Assembly: GCA_036365455.1 (NCBI GenBank)
Contig: JAWQUS010000020.1
Span: 1,709,001 to 1,773,000, forward strand
DNA length: 64,000 nt
Direction: 5' to 3'
Source of the DNA: Macrosoma leucophasiata
Taxonomy: Eukaryota > Arthropoda > Insecta > Lepidoptera > Hedylidae
Numbering within the stretch: the first letter of the stretch is position 1; each line of letters begins with the position of its first letter. A model generated the notes under the pieces. The model had not been told where the DNA came from. It worked only from the letters and a program-made list of their open reading frames with translations, and searched no databases. Made by a program: the position numbers and the translations under genes. Positions 39,816 to 50,509 of this stretch are shown piece after piece.

Positions 39816-40320
39816 TACATACTTAATTTTAAACAGGTAATTGGTTTAAAGACTTCAATAAAAAAAATACAAACCGAATTAAGAATCTCCTTATTTTTGA
39901 AGTGTTTAAAAAAAGGTAAGTAGCCATGCCCTGCAAAATGCTTATCAAATTGATGTCAATCGCGTTATATAATACAGCCGGCTGTAAATTGGAACGACAC
40001 ACAAAATGTGAACCTGCCTTAAGTTAATATTCATGTTCATGTCGCGTGGAAATATTTGAAAACGGTGTTTTTATTATCCACTTCAGAAAATTACACAAAG
40101 AGAAAATTTAAAGCAACATATTTTCTTTTTATTGCTGATATTCGTTCTGGTATTAGCAAACGAGTGCGCATTCCAAAATGATACAGAATAAATTAAATAT
40201 GGTTCAAAGTTGTGTGGACATGTTGCGATGATCGGTACAGTCCTCGCCAAGAAATATTGCTCATTGAATTCAGGAAAGAGATTTTGGCTAATTTCGTCTC
40301 TGTAGAAAGTTATAATTATT
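39816..40320. other. Unassigned AT-rich stretch
   Basis: Remnant of the GAATT(A/G)AGAA retroelement tail near 39870. No other feature supported. Confidence 0.4.
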
Positions 40321-40534
40321 AAAATACGCTTACACTCACAGCCCCACAGTAGGTTTAAACCTGTGTCGTGGATGCCGTTGTACACATACAAGTCATACAA
40401 TACATACACATACACCCAGATCCGTAACAAAGATTATCTGTAGGCCATACAAATATTTGTCCCGGTGCGGGGATCGAACCCGGGACCCTTCGAATCAAAC
40501 GATCATCTCACACCGCTGGACTAACCGGGTCGTC
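40321..40534 (-). mobile_element. tRNA-type SINE (family C), full length
   Basis: AAATACGCTTACACTCACAG, GTGGATGCCGTTGTACACAT, B-box complement GGGGATCGAACCCGGGACC, and CACCGCTGGACTAACCGGGT at the A-box end. A ~30-bp insertion (ACACATACACCCAGATCC region) is present compared with 27278. Confidence 0.88.
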
Positions 40535-40664
40535 CAACCAGTCATCTATTTCTCACACTACCTATGTGACTTTTGTCAACCAACATTGGTTTTATTATGT
40601 TTTATACACCCTCACAATATACAACATTTATCTAAAGATCTCTAAATAAAATTCGTATATTGAT

Positions 40665-40930
40665 GAGATATTATGAAAATTTTCAATGTTCAACGGTGCG
40701 GTTCTCAGGTTCATTTTTGTCCAGAACGTGTAAATTGTGGAATGAACTTCCCTCTGATGAGTTCCCTCGGTGCTACAATATGGGGTTCTTCAAAATAGGC
40801 GTCAAAAGAGTCCTTCAAGGCTGGCAGCGCGTTGGCGACTCCCCTGGTGTTGCAAATGTTCATAGGCGACGGTGACTACTGTCCATCAGGTCCCGCCTGT
40901 CTGACAATCCTGTGACATAAAATAAAATTG
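40665..40930 (+). pseudogene. LINE ORF2 C-terminus and 3' tail (family E), best copy
   Basis: The open frame 40660-40875 contains LSRTCKLWNELPSDEFPRC, then YNMGFFKIGVKRVLQGWQ and VGDSPGVANVHRRR. A LWN-LP-x-x-F...FFK-x-x-V+ arrangement is the usual C-terminus of Jockey/CR1-like LINE polyproteins and lies after the reverse transcriptase domain. The non-coding end is GACAATCCTGTGACATAAAA, whose ATAGGC...CATCA...ACATAAAA skeleton resembles the 3' end of family A. No reverse transcriptase remains upstream. Confidence 0.8.
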
Positions 40931-41263
40931 TGAGAGCCTATAATCAACTTTGATGGCTATCTTTGCTGACATTTAAAAATGGTCAGCACATTTAAAAAGT
41001 ATCTTCAAAAAGTAAAGCTAAAAGATAGGTTCTTAGCAAAGCTTTGTGGTCCATAATAATTACAATATCCGTTGGAGACAAATGGAATGCATTTCAGCTA
41101 AAAGCTGACCGCTTAGCCTCAAAAGCAATTAGATTCGCACAGAAGACCTGGAGTTAATGCAATCCCTTTGTGTAGAAACCTTGGCACTTGGCTAAGATAA
41201 GTACCATCTATGGACACTGAGTATCACGGTTGATTAAAATTTCAGGTTGAGTTTAATTTTTTT
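40931..41263. other. Unassigned stretch
   Basis: No supported feature. Confidence 0.4.
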
Positions 41264-41549
41264 ACTGGTGGTATAGCTCCAATGACGGAGCTCGCGGGCG
41301 TAGGCACCACCGCATTACCTAATATACTTGCCGCTAAATGGTAGTGTTCAGCACTATCGTGTTCCGGTAAGGTGGTAATGTACGGCCCTGTAATTTCCGG
41401 CACAGAAGCATAACACCTTAAGCCTCAGGAGTGGCAACGCATCTGCATTTTTACCTCTGGTCATTGTGTAAGTGTCTATAGGCTGCAGTCATCACTTAAC
41501 ATCAAAGTGAACTCAACGCTTGTTTGCCACTTTTATTACATAAAAAAAA
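41264..41549 (+). mobile_element. Family A short retroelement, full length
   Basis: ACTGGTGGTATAGCTCC start, hairpin with one change, CTTTTATTACATAAAAAAAA end. Confidence 0.88.
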
Positions 41550-41886
41550 TCTATATCTTGAAGATGGACTTTTGCACTATTTTTAATGGTGCTTCATTGA
41601 CATAGATGAAACTGTGTAGGTATCACCTTGTAAAACAATTAAGTACTCTACCCCTTATTGTAGTGCCGAAAAAATATCTCAGAGAGAAGTTCGATCCAGA
41701 ATTTTGCACGTTTCGGGCAAAAATGAAAGCAAACAACAACACTTTTGAGCACTGCCACGTTTCCAAATCAAATCATTTATTTACTAGAATGTAGTAGGTA
41801 CATGCAAGTACAGATGTTATGGTAATAAAATTATGGACACTATAAAATTCTACCATGACAAAGGTGTGTATATTTTTTTTTCTAAA

Positions 41887-42150
41887 CTAGCTGTTCTCGC
41901 GATTTCGTCCGCGTGAGAATTTATGATTGTTCAGTACCTACCTGGACGAAGTCGTGGGCGAAGCTAGTGTAAGAGTAGCCCAATTTACTCCTTTTTTTTC
42001 CAGCCGTTCCCAAGATTAGCCCCGCCAAGCAGACAGACAGACAAAAATTGTAAGCATTTATTGTGTCGGTCCGTCTGTTTGGCGGGGCTAAACTCGGGAA
42101 CGCCTGGACCGATTTTGACGGGACTTTCACTGGCAGATAGCTGATGTAAT
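41887..42150. mobile_element. RTE-like tails in inverted arrangement
   Basis: ACTAGCTGTTCTCGCGATTT faces a complementary GACGAAGTCGTGGGCGAAGC copy within 80 bp. A second inverted pair of 34-bp arms (core TAGCCCCGCCAA) lies at 42005-42038 and 42069-42102. Confidence 0.6.
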
Positions 42151-42567
42151 AAAAAACTAACGAAATCTAATACATATCAAATCTTAAACAACAGCTACAA
42201 ATTGTCATCACCATATTTGGGTTCCTTATTATAAGTACTCTTAGTTATCCAGTTTGTGACCATGTATCATCACGCAGTAGAAGAAATATAAAGGAAAACA
42301 GCACATCACCAGTTAGCACGCAACAATAGTCCGCAACTAATACCAGCAGTTATCCTGTCTGTACCTTCGTGTTAAGCGGGCATTGCCCTGACGTCACGTC
42401 ATTCAAAAGGTTGGAACGACGTTACGTGAATCGTCTAAGACCCTGGCAAATTGTGTAATATGAATAGCGTGTTAATGTACATTGTTAATTAAAGTTTTAG
42501 CAAGATTGCAGACATGTCATTTTATAAGCTTGGGAGATGACTCCTACGTAGTATTGCTACATATGCA
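42151..42567. other. Unassigned stretch
   Basis: No supported feature. Confidence 0.4.
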
Positions 42568-42872
42568 GCTACTACGCTGAGGCTCAATTCCCGAGTCGGG
42601 TGATATTTCTTTTGGGTTTTGTCAAGTTCTTGATAGTGTAAGCCAAGACTCGTACATTAGACTTGCACTTCCCATGACTTTACATGGGATTTAAACGTAA
42701 CAAACCAATGCTCTAAGGTATGTATTGCGAAATGTTCCCAGATATATCAATAGGCTTTCCAGCAGTTGTTACCAATTACATGGGTTAAGGTTATGTATGT
42801 TTGCATGTTTGCTTCAATGAATGCATTCAGCTCTGCCTACTTCTTCGGAGAATAAGACGTGGAGTTACATTT
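42568..42872 (+). mobile_element. tRNA-type SINE (family B), old and diverged
   Basis: The B-box area CTGAGGCTCAATTCCCGAG, later CCAGATATATCAATAGGC, TACATGGGTTAAGG, TGCATGTTTGCTTC and GTGGAGTTACATTT, follow the family order with many changes. Confidence 0.65.
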
Positions 42873-42893
42873 ACGTCATACTTACTGGTGGTG

Positions 42894-43156
42894 ATGGAGC
42901 TCGCGGGTGTAGGCACCACCGCATTACCTAATATACTTGCCCCTAAATGGTAGTGTTCAGCACTATTGTGTTTCGGTCAGGTGGTAATGTGTGGCGTGTT
43001 ATTTCCGGCACAGATAAATAATAAAAATAGGCCTCAGGAGTGGTGACGCATCTGCGTTTTGACCGTAGTCTTTGTGTGGGTGTCTATAGGCTGCAGTCAT
43101 CACTTAACATCAATGTGAATTGCATGCTTGCTTACCAGTTTAATTACATAAAAAAA
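42894..43156 (+). mobile_element. Family A, hairpin deleted
   Basis: ACTGGTGGTGATGGAGCTC lacks the first half of the hairpin. The rest is standard to AATTACATAAAAAA. Confidence 0.85.
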
Positions 43157-43180
43157 TACTTACTTTCCCGATCCGATTTA

Positions 43181-43448
43181 ACTGTCTCAGTAGTCTAGTG
43201 GTAGCAGGCCCCTACTTTTCAATTTCCGGGTCGGGGAGTAAAAGCCTTTGTCTCTGTTTCTAGTGGTATTTTTTCTTTTTCTGGAAGTTTTCCAGTACCT
43301 CGGATTTTGGAAATGAACCAAAGATGTCAACAGGCTAGCCACTTGTTACAATACGTCACCGGCAAATTGAGGGTATTTGCATGTATGCTTGTATACATGC
43401 ATTTACCTCTGCCTACCCCTTCAGTGATAACACATGTAAAGTTACGTT
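43181..43448 (+). mobile_element. tRNA-type SINE (family B), near full length
   Basis: A box CTCAGTAGTCTAGTGGTAGC and B-box position CAATTTCCGGGTCGGGG (diverged), then CAAAGATGTCAACAGGC, and GTTACGTTT at the end. Confidence 0.85.
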
Positions 43449-44097
43449 TAAGTTTCAATACCTACTTCTACCACCCAAAAGTCTTTTGAGTATAAAAGTC
43501 CATAGTCAATAAAGCAGACTAAAGTTCAGCGCAAAAAAATGTTATACGATAATGCATCTCCTAAAAGGAGTGGTCCACTCGCCATCCGCGCGTAGACCGC
43601 GCGCTGCTGGCGCATTGACGGCTTGCGGTTGAGGCGATACGGAGCGGAGTTGATGTAATGAGCGCAGACCTCTCAAGGCAGTCGGGCGCTGTTCGGGTGC
43701 CGGGTGGCTAGTGAGCTATGACCCTTAGCCTGCACCAAAATATTTGTAACAGTTAAAGTTATTAAAACATTTCACATCCCTCTCTAACTTTAACAGATTC
43801 CTTTAAGTCAGAGAAGGATGTGAAATGTTTAACAAATATCATGGTGTAACCCAGGCTTAGTGATTAAATTAATGAAACCTCACACAACTAACAAAATTAA
43901 AGCCGACGTGAATGTAGCATTGTGACATTTGAGGAGAATGGAAACCGAGATAGAACAGGCACGTGCAACGTTGTAACTTGTGAGGATCGGCCTCTGAAAG
44001 TTCAAAACTAACGAGTATTCCATTATTTTGAAGTTAGAAAGCGTGAAAGCGAAAATGGTGAGAGCGACTTATTCTGGTCTACCGACACACCTGAGAC
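43449..44097. other. GC patch (43570-43720) and a hairpin element (43765-43830)
   Basis: GCGCGTAGACCGCGCGCTGC marks a GC-rich patch. The following hairpin has arms AAACATTTCACATCC...ACTTTA and complement. The same hairpin with CACATCCTTCTCTAACTTTA occurs at 59671-59718, so it is a dispersed fold-back element. Confidence 0.5.
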
Positions 44098-44316
44098 CTT
44101 TTTTATGTAATGAACTTAGCACACAAGCATGTAGTTCACATTGATGTTAAGTGATAACTGTGGCCTATAGGCACAGAGACCAGAGATCAAAAAGCAGATT
44201 AGTTGCCACCCCTGTGAACTTAGTTGTTATGTCCCTATGATATTTATTACAGGGCCATATATTACCATCTAATCCGAACATGATACTGTTGAACACTACC
44301 ATTTGACAGAAGACAG

Positions 44317-44684
44317 AAGCGCGCATGGCCCAGCGGCTGGTGTACATCATAAGCGATCTACTCGGTTAAGCACTGCGGGCGCGGTCGGGTAGTGTGATGG
44401 GTGACCGCTAGTGGCAAATTAAATGCGCGTTTCCGTGCTTCGTAGGGCACGTAAAGCCGGTATCGGTCCCGGTTGCTAAAGATAGATAGCAGTCGTTAAA
44501 CCTTGTCGGAGACCTTATGGGCGGTTTGAAAACATCCGACAGCGGGTGGGCCACTAACCCGTATCTCCACCAATCCGCATTGGAGCAGCGTGGTGGAGTA
44601 AGCTCCAGGCCTCCCCTCAAAAAGGAGAGAGACTCGTGTCCAGCAGTGGGACGTATAATGGGTTGCCATTATTATAATAAATTA
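44317..44684 (+). mobile_element. 5S rRNA-derived SINE (family F), nested
   Basis: AAGCGCGCATGGCCCAGCGG head, GTAGTGTGATGGGTGACCGC, end GGTTGCCATTATTATAA. Target duplication ACTACCATTTG flanks it (about 44295 and 44687). Confidence 0.9.
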
Positions 44685-44717
44685 TTACTACCATTTGGCG
44701 GCAGATAGATTAGGTAT

Positions 44718-46086
44718 TGTAACGTTGCATTTTTCTATTTCCTTTCACATAGGAAGAATAGCGACACCTAGTGTTATTTCACCCAATTATGTCGAAGGCT
44801 ACTCAGGTCGATCAGATGAAGAGTAGACAGGCACGCCATCTAGTAGTTTGCTGCGGTAATTCGTTGACATAGTCAATAGGAAATGTAATTAATTTAATAT
44901 AAAAAATAATAAAAATTAATACATACACCTACTATAAATATTTAAAGAAATATGATAAAGTTTAAAATAATAACACTATTTAGTAAAGTTCATTCTGAAC
45001 ATTATGGTGGTATAGAATCGGGTGTTTATGGTCGTGCAAAGGAACCTTCGAGAACGAAGGACGACTAGGAGAGAGCTTGTCAATGGTCATGAGACGGTGC
45101 CAAGAGACAGAGCGTTGGTGAAAAAGAAAGCCTTAATTTTCTAGGCCATCATGGCCAAAAAGTTTTAAAATATATTAAATATGTTAAATTGAGGTGAGTT
45201 TCTCGTAATTGGTGTTAATATTTTTCGGATTCGATAATCGATTGTCAAATGGCGTGATAAAAAACATGGTTGGTTTTTGTTACAGCAAGTTTCCCTAAAA
45301 CCGGGAGGAGCTGGGATGCTGAGGCTTTTATTTCTAGATAATATTTAGCTAAAAGTCCTCGTGAGTAGTTTTTTCACCACTTTCTATAGTTGGATTTATG
45401 TTGAGTTTGTCCTGGACTCAACATGGAGCAAACTGGATATGTAATATTAATAAGTGTCTGTATTTCGTTTCAGATGCGGGTTTTAATTTTAATTTTGATT
45501 TTAATTTAATTTTCATGTTTTTGTTTCATTTCCCAATTTTTTATTGGTACTATGAAACATTTCATTGAACATAATGTCTTGGTAGTTTATTTTTTTCTTT
45601 GAGTAAACTTACAACTTTCTGAAGACCTGCTGGACTTATGGAGCTTGAATGATGACGATGCACAGTAGGACCTGATACCCGGATGATGGTTGAGGAAGAG
45701 TGAGGAGACCCTACACCCCACTCACCGTAAGCGGTGTGATCAGGTACGAGGTCATCGTGTAGCCCCTTTAGGCATTGCCATCATAAAACAGCTAAAGTTT
45801 TTTAAGTAATCAGGTTAATAAAGTTATTTAATATTAATTACTAAAGGAGCAGTAATCTTCACCACTCGAACCCCAAATTCAGAAACACGACCCTGTATCA
45901 TGGGGTTTGGTACCATATCATAAAAATATTGTTACAAGTATGATAAGTAGAATAATTCAAATAAAAGGTTTCATTCAACAATAAATGTCAGTGTGCCAAA
46001 CTCAGTAGTTTTATTTATTCAAAAGTCAACGGGGTTTCAGTAATATATATAAATATTCTGCTAGCCGGGTAACCCCTAGGCTTTCA
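44718..46086 (+). mobile_element. TG...CA insertion of 1,369 bp, probable solo LTR
   Basis: Starts TGTAACGTTGCATTTTTC and ends CCCCTAGGCTTTCA. It is flanked by GTAT on both sides (44714-44717 and 46087-46090), inside a family A copy whose two halves match the consensus across the break. TG/CA ends and a 4-bp duplication fit Gypsy-like LTR elements. No internal coding region, primer-binding site or second terminal repeat is seen, which suggests a solo LTR. Strand is arbitrary. Confidence 0.6.
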
Positions 46087-46239
46087 GTATTGCGGTGGTG
46101 CCTAGGCAATCGAGCTCTTACACTGGAACTCTACTACTAGTAAGCTCCTATAAACGTAACAGGTTCCCTGACCATGAATCACATGTGAGCATTTGCAGAG
46201 CTTATTCCGGGACAGGGAATGGCTTAAAGTTATATTCAG

Positions 46240-46760
46240 TTATATACCCCATAATTGCCATAACGAATGGTCTTGGGCTGTTCACATCCAGCGAATGCCC
46301 GCGACCTTCATCAGGTCGTCGGTCCATCTCGTGGGGGGTTCAGCTAAAAGACGTCAACTGCTGGACAAAGGCCTCTCCAAAATTGCCATAACGAAAGGCC
46401 CTGGGCCGCTCTCATCCAGCAATTGCTAGCGACTTTCACCAGATAGTTGGTCCACCACGTGAGGGGCCGGCTTACGCTTCATCTTCCGGTACGCGGTCGC
46501 CACTCCAGACCTCTTCAGCCCCAACGGCCATCAGTTCTGAGAGCTATGTGCCCTGCCCATTGCCACTTGAGTTTCGCTATTCAGTGGGCTATGTCGGTTA
46601 CTTTGGTTCTCATGCGGATCTCCTCATTTCTGATTCGACCTCGCAGAGAAACTCCGAGCATTGCCCTTTTCATTGCTCTGTGAGTAACCTTGAGCCTTCT
46701 TATGAGGCTCTTAGTGAGCGACCACGTTTCGGTCCCCTATGTCATCACTGGCAACATATA
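46240..46760 (-). pseudogene. RTE-clade LINE reverse transcriptase C-terminus
   Basis: Minus-strand translation gives RLKVTHRAMKRAMLGVSLRG, RIRNEEIRMRTKVTDIAH, a stop, IAKLKWQWAGHIALRTDGRW, a stop, then LEWRPRTG. A frame change follows, with RPLTWWTNYLVKVASNCWMR and AAQGLSLW. The order AMLG-SLRD-RIRNE-I-TKV-DI...KW-WAGHIAR--D-RW...RP-TRW-DD...W-R-AQDR--W is the usual RTE-type LINE C-terminus. Two in-frame stops and at least two frameshifts make it dead. Its 3' end (GGAGAGGCCTTTGTCCAGCA on the minus strand) matches the RTE-type tails at 33225 and 33975. Confidence 0.88.
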
Positions 46761-46777
46761 CTGGTCAATTTATATTG

Positions 46778-46934
46778 TAACCCCCTTATTCATAATCGTA
46801 TTTTAGCTAAAGTGTTGCTAATCTCTTCTTTGTATTTTTCTATCCTGCTCATTTGACAATGCAACTGATAGAGACAAAGCATTCTATAGCTAAAACGTAT
46901 AGAATCTAGTATACGTTTATGAATAAGGGGGTTA
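46778..46934. mobile_element. 157-bp MITE, TA target, CCCCCTTATTCATAA ends
   Basis: Perfect inverted ends TAACCCCCTTATTCATAA and complement, with further internal symmetry (TAGCTAAA, TATACG). TA at each end fits a Tc1/mariner-type MITE. No coding capacity. Confidence 0.85.
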
Positions 46935-47035
46935 GTATTTTATTTTGCTTAACCCGCGGCGGTACGCGGGTATTCGCAAATTCAATTCAATCATATTCCA
47001 AAGTATTCGAGTACATTTGCGTATAGAAATAAATA

Positions 47036-47350
47036 CGCCTCAGTAGCGTAGTGGTAGCAGGCCACTACTATTACGCTGGAGGTCCTGGGTTCGATTCCCG
47101 GGCCGGGTACTATCAGAGATAACGGTTTAAAATCCTTTATCTCTGCTTCTATTGGGATTTTACAATTTTCTGGAAGTTTCCCAGTACCCCGGAGTTTGGT
47201 AATGTGCCCGGAGATGGCAACAGGTTCGCCACCTGTTACATGGGCCAAAAACGTAACCGGCGAGTCGTGGGTGTTTGCATGTATGATTGAATGCATGCAT
47301 TTACATCTGCCTACCCCTTCCGGGATTACAGGCGTGAAGTTACGTTTTTT
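47036..47350 (+). mobile_element. tRNA-type SINE (family B), full length
   Basis: A box CCTCAGTAGCGTAGTGGTAG and B box GGGTTCGATTCCCGGGCC. The body runs through TCTATTGGGATTTTACA and AGATGGCAACAGGTTCGCC to GTGAAGTTACGTTTTTT. One of the best-preserved copies. Confidence 0.93.
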
Positions 47351-47689
47351 TTATTTTTTTTTTACGTAAATAAATACGCAACTGAACGTGATCTTGTATA
47401 TCTATACAAGTCGAGACGATGCGTTGCTGTGAAAAAGCGCTATTCACAAGAGCTTTAAATCGCATTACCATCGTCCGCCTAGTACGGACATCTACGGCGA
47501 GGTGCGATCTTTTTATTCTCCCCGCGTCTGCAATTAGCAGATTTAATCACTTCTCCGTGCCGCTGCACTTTCCATTTACATATTTCGATACTAGTTCTGC
47601 TTTGTATGTTTGCCTGTGGTAATTAAACTTCTCAGCTAATAGTAACGTATATTTCTAAAAATTTAACTTTAGGTAACTTATTATAAACA
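47351..47689. other. Unassigned stretch
   Basis: A 67-codon plus-strand frame (47419-47622) has no recognised character. Nothing else is supported. Confidence 0.4.
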
Positions 47690-48008
47690 AGCGACCCGCC
47701 ACGGCTTCGTGCGGGTGCATTCTAGTTTGTTACTGGTAATTTGATCCCATTCTCAATCGTAATTCCTTCATTCATCTAACGTTAATTGACGAATGACTAT
47801 TATGTCAAGGACCATAAGATTAACATTAGAAAAATGATATGGTCTGAAGTTTTACTAAAATTGCTAATATTCCGGGCAATATTTTTTTTTTTCATTCTTA
47901 AAAACCCTCCTCTACAGACAATTACAAATACAACACAAAAAGAAATAGCGAAATCGTTGAAGCCGATCTCGAGTTTTGCGCTTAAGCAATACATTTAGCG
48001 ATGCATTT
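47690..48008 (+). mobile_element. RTE-like tail, diverged
   Basis: AAGCGACCCGCCACGGCTTC head and GATCTCGAGTTTTGCGCTTA near the end follow the family order. Compare 28071. Confidence 0.5.
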
Positions 48009-48123
48009 TTTTTATATAGAAGATGATTTGACATTTCCCTGGTTTTTCAAGATTATTTCATTTCAGCACCGTTTTTTTTTTCCTTTTTTTGGCAACATTG
48101 TCAAGTTTTCTAATTAAATGTTG

Positions 48124-48233
48124 TTTTTTTATGTTAGGAAGGTGGCAATCAAGCATGCAGCTCGCATTAATGTTAAGTGATGATACAGCCTATAGAAATC
48201 TACAAAAAAAACAGAAGTCAAAATACAAATGGA
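48124..48233 (-). mobile_element. Family A fragment
   Basis: TTTTTTTATGTTAGGAAGGTGGC, GCTCGCATTAATGTTAAGTG, CAGCCTATAGAAATC. Only the A-tail end remains. Confidence 0.7.
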
Positions 48234-49259
48234 TCATTGTCATAACCGCATTAAATTCTGTTACTGGCGGAGATTAAAATGTTAAATACTAATTAGAAAA
48301 CGTAATAAAGATAAATGTTTACTTATTCATAAAGTATTTTTATAATTACAGATTAAATTAAAATAAACTATTTACAAAACAAATACGAAGCAAAAGTATA
48401 CTTCGGTGGACTGTTACCGTTCTCCCTCTTTATTCAAATTCAATCACGAAAAAAATACTTTTGAGCAGAGTTAACTTATAAAAATGTTTTCCTAAACTAG
48501 ACATTTTATTTATTACAATAACTAAATAATAAAAAAGAATGCAATAAATTCAAGACAATTTCTGCATGTTGAGATAATGTTATTAAAATAGACATCTATT
48601 CGGTGGACATTATTTATTTCCACTAATTATTTGTTTATAAAAAAATTTATATTGCTGCACGTAACGTTATTTACAAACGCTGCCAATATTCAGCTGTTCA
48701 TGTGCAGCGACATTTTACGGTGGGTCAAACACGAAGAAAGTTATTGCTGCTCGTTCAACAAAAGCTGGCTGTGTCAAAGTTGAGTGTGTCTTTTCGGTTC
48801 CTTTTATATTTTGGTAAGTAAACCCTTATTAATTCATAACTTTACGTTATTGGTTAGATTTAGAGGTAATTAATCTTTATAGACTTGTAAATTTTACGTA
48901 ACCACAAAATAATGCATGTTATGGGACAATTTCTTACAAAAGTCTATTCGGTGGACATCTTTTTGGTGGAATTTGTGTCCACCAAAAAGACAAATGTCCA
49001 CCGAATGGATCAAGTAGGTATAATAGTTTTTGTTTTGTGCAACCTGGTTTCGCATGAGGGCTTTAAAGCGAATTAGATAATTAACTGTATAATAGATACA
49101 TTGTGTTCATAAGGCGGCTTGATACATTTTACTCATTTTTTTATTATTGGACGGGTATTGGTTATGTTTAACTTTTCCCAATTTGGGTTGAATGTTCCTT
49201 TTGTTTCTTCATTTATACGTGCGTAATTAGTGTTTTACATCAATAATTAATTACTTTGT

Positions 49260-49535
49260 TTGTGCTTCTTGCTTTGGTTAGGCTTCCTGTTTTTAATCCA
49301 CCCACAGAATATAGCTAGAACCAGAAATAAACTGACTGGAGCTGAAAAAAAGGCGCCAAAGAAGTTAAATATGTGGAAAGCAAGAGAACAACTTAAGAAA
49401 CACCCAGTAGCATTAGAAGAACAGCGGAAGGAAGATAAGATGCAATATTTGCCCTTTTCGTGGAACTATGCAGGTTCGTCAAGTAACATGGGAATTGTCC
49501 CTTCTAACTTGACCATTAATAGCTGCACTTCCTGA
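49260..49535 (+). pseudogene. Lysine-rich coding-like segment, unknown protein
   Basis: The frame reads NIARTRNKLTGAEKKAPKKL, NMWKAREQLKKHPVALEEQR and KEDKMQYLPFSWNYAG. It is rich in Lys, Glu and Ala like a charged helical or coiled region and unlike random AT-rich sequence. A possible 3' splice site (TTAATCCACCCACAG) lies just before AATATAGCTAGAACC. About 500 bp upstream, TATTTTG|GTAAGTA is a strong 5' splice site. I do not recognise the family. It may be a host gene exon or part of an unknown mobile element. Confidence 0.35.
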
Positions 49536-49699
49536 GACTAAGCTGCACTACTTGCCATACAGGTGATACGTGTCCTCATTACGATTTAGGTTGTATAAGT
49601 CTTGACTTTGATTACACAACTTGAACGTTGAGATACCTGCTCCCACGACAGTTCCAAATTTTATTCCCAGCCTCCTACCGAGTCTACCAAGCTCACTGC

Positions 49700-50010
49700 C
49701 TACCTAGTCCTAACTAGAATCCCATAGTTCAACAATTGCTCCAGGCAAAAGTTGAGTTCGACAATTACTGAGACTCAAATTAATGATTCTGAAACACCAA
49801 CTTGTTCTAAGTTCCTGCATGGACTAGGAAGTCGAAAACGCATTCGGTTTGCTGATGTTTACTCTGACTGTTTACTTTTCATATTCACCATCTACTTCAA
49901 GACCTGAAACACCAACAGAAGTGCATCAGACGCGTTGGCAACATTTTTAGTCATCATCAGAGGATGAAGATATATTGTCCACCAAAAAGACAGTATTTAC
50001 GGTGGACACA
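49700..50010 (+). pseudogene. Coding-like segment with frameshifts, unknown protein
   Basis: One frame reads CSRQKLSSTITETQINDSET, PTCSKFLHGLGSRKRIRFAD, then VYSDC. A shifted frame continues with YSPSTSRPETPTEVHQTRWQ, a stop, then SSSEDEDILSTKKTVF. The Ser/Thr/Pro/Glu-rich composition and the switch of frame at about 49865 suggest a decayed gene that continues from 49260-49535. GTCCACCAAAAAGAC of the motif cluster lies inside the last part. Function unknown. Confidence 0.3.
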
Positions 50011-50337
50011 GGGATTTATTTTATTTTTACTTTATTTTTTATTTGTTCTCTTAAGGAAAGTTTAATACATATTACTATCGCAAAATAATTTAATTATTTT
50101 GTTTGTTTTATTACCTAATTACAATTTTAGTACATTCGGTAGACACTTGTGTCTTTTCGGTGGACCCTTTAAAATCGTTTTATTGTGTATTAGTAACTAC
50201 TGTAATCCTTTACTTTGATCTCAGACAATAATATATTTTTGTTCTAATTTATGTCTTTTATTAATTAAGGGTAAATTTCCTTAAAAACACATGTTTTTTA
50301 TTTTTTTTATTTCTCAACCCTTTTTTGACAATGACCC

Positions 50338-50509
50338 AAATTGCGTTGCCACCCCTGCGGCCTAAGTTATTATGTGTCTGTGAGAACACAATAATAGCAG
50401 AGAATATGTTGATAATAGTGCTAAACACTACAATTTGGTGGCATATAGATTAGGTAATGCGGTGGTGCCTACGCCTTCGAGCTCTTGCATTGGAACTCTA
50501 CCACCAGAA
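50338..50509 (-). mobile_element. Family A, divergent subfamily, A-tail half missing
   Basis: CCACCCCTGCGGCCTAAGTT, GGCATATAGATTAGGTAATG and CATTGGAACTCTACCACCAG. Confidence 0.75.

Larger units (their letters stand above)
44098..46141 (-). mobile_element. Family A copy broken by two later insertions
   Basis: Pieces 44098-44316, 44685-44717 and 46091-46141 join to a single diverged copy (TTATGTAATGAACTTAGCAC; TGGCGGCAGATAGATTAGG; GCGGTGGTGCCTAGGC...). A 5S SINE splits the first two pieces and an LTR-like insert splits the last two. Confidence 0.8.
48395..50170. repeat. Cluster of TTCGGTGGAC motifs on both strands
   Basis: TTCGGTGGAC occurs at 48402, 48599, 48947 and 50156. Close variants lie at 48960 (TTTTTGGTGGA), 49999 (TACGGTGGAC) and 50135 (TTCGGTAGAC). 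Reverse forms lie at 48978 (TCCACCAAAAAG), 48996 (GTCCACCGAA) and 49977 (GTCCACCAAAAAG). Around 48944-49007 they make a hairpin with ~28-bp arms. I have not seen the motif elsewhere in the window at this density. Confidence 0.75.
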
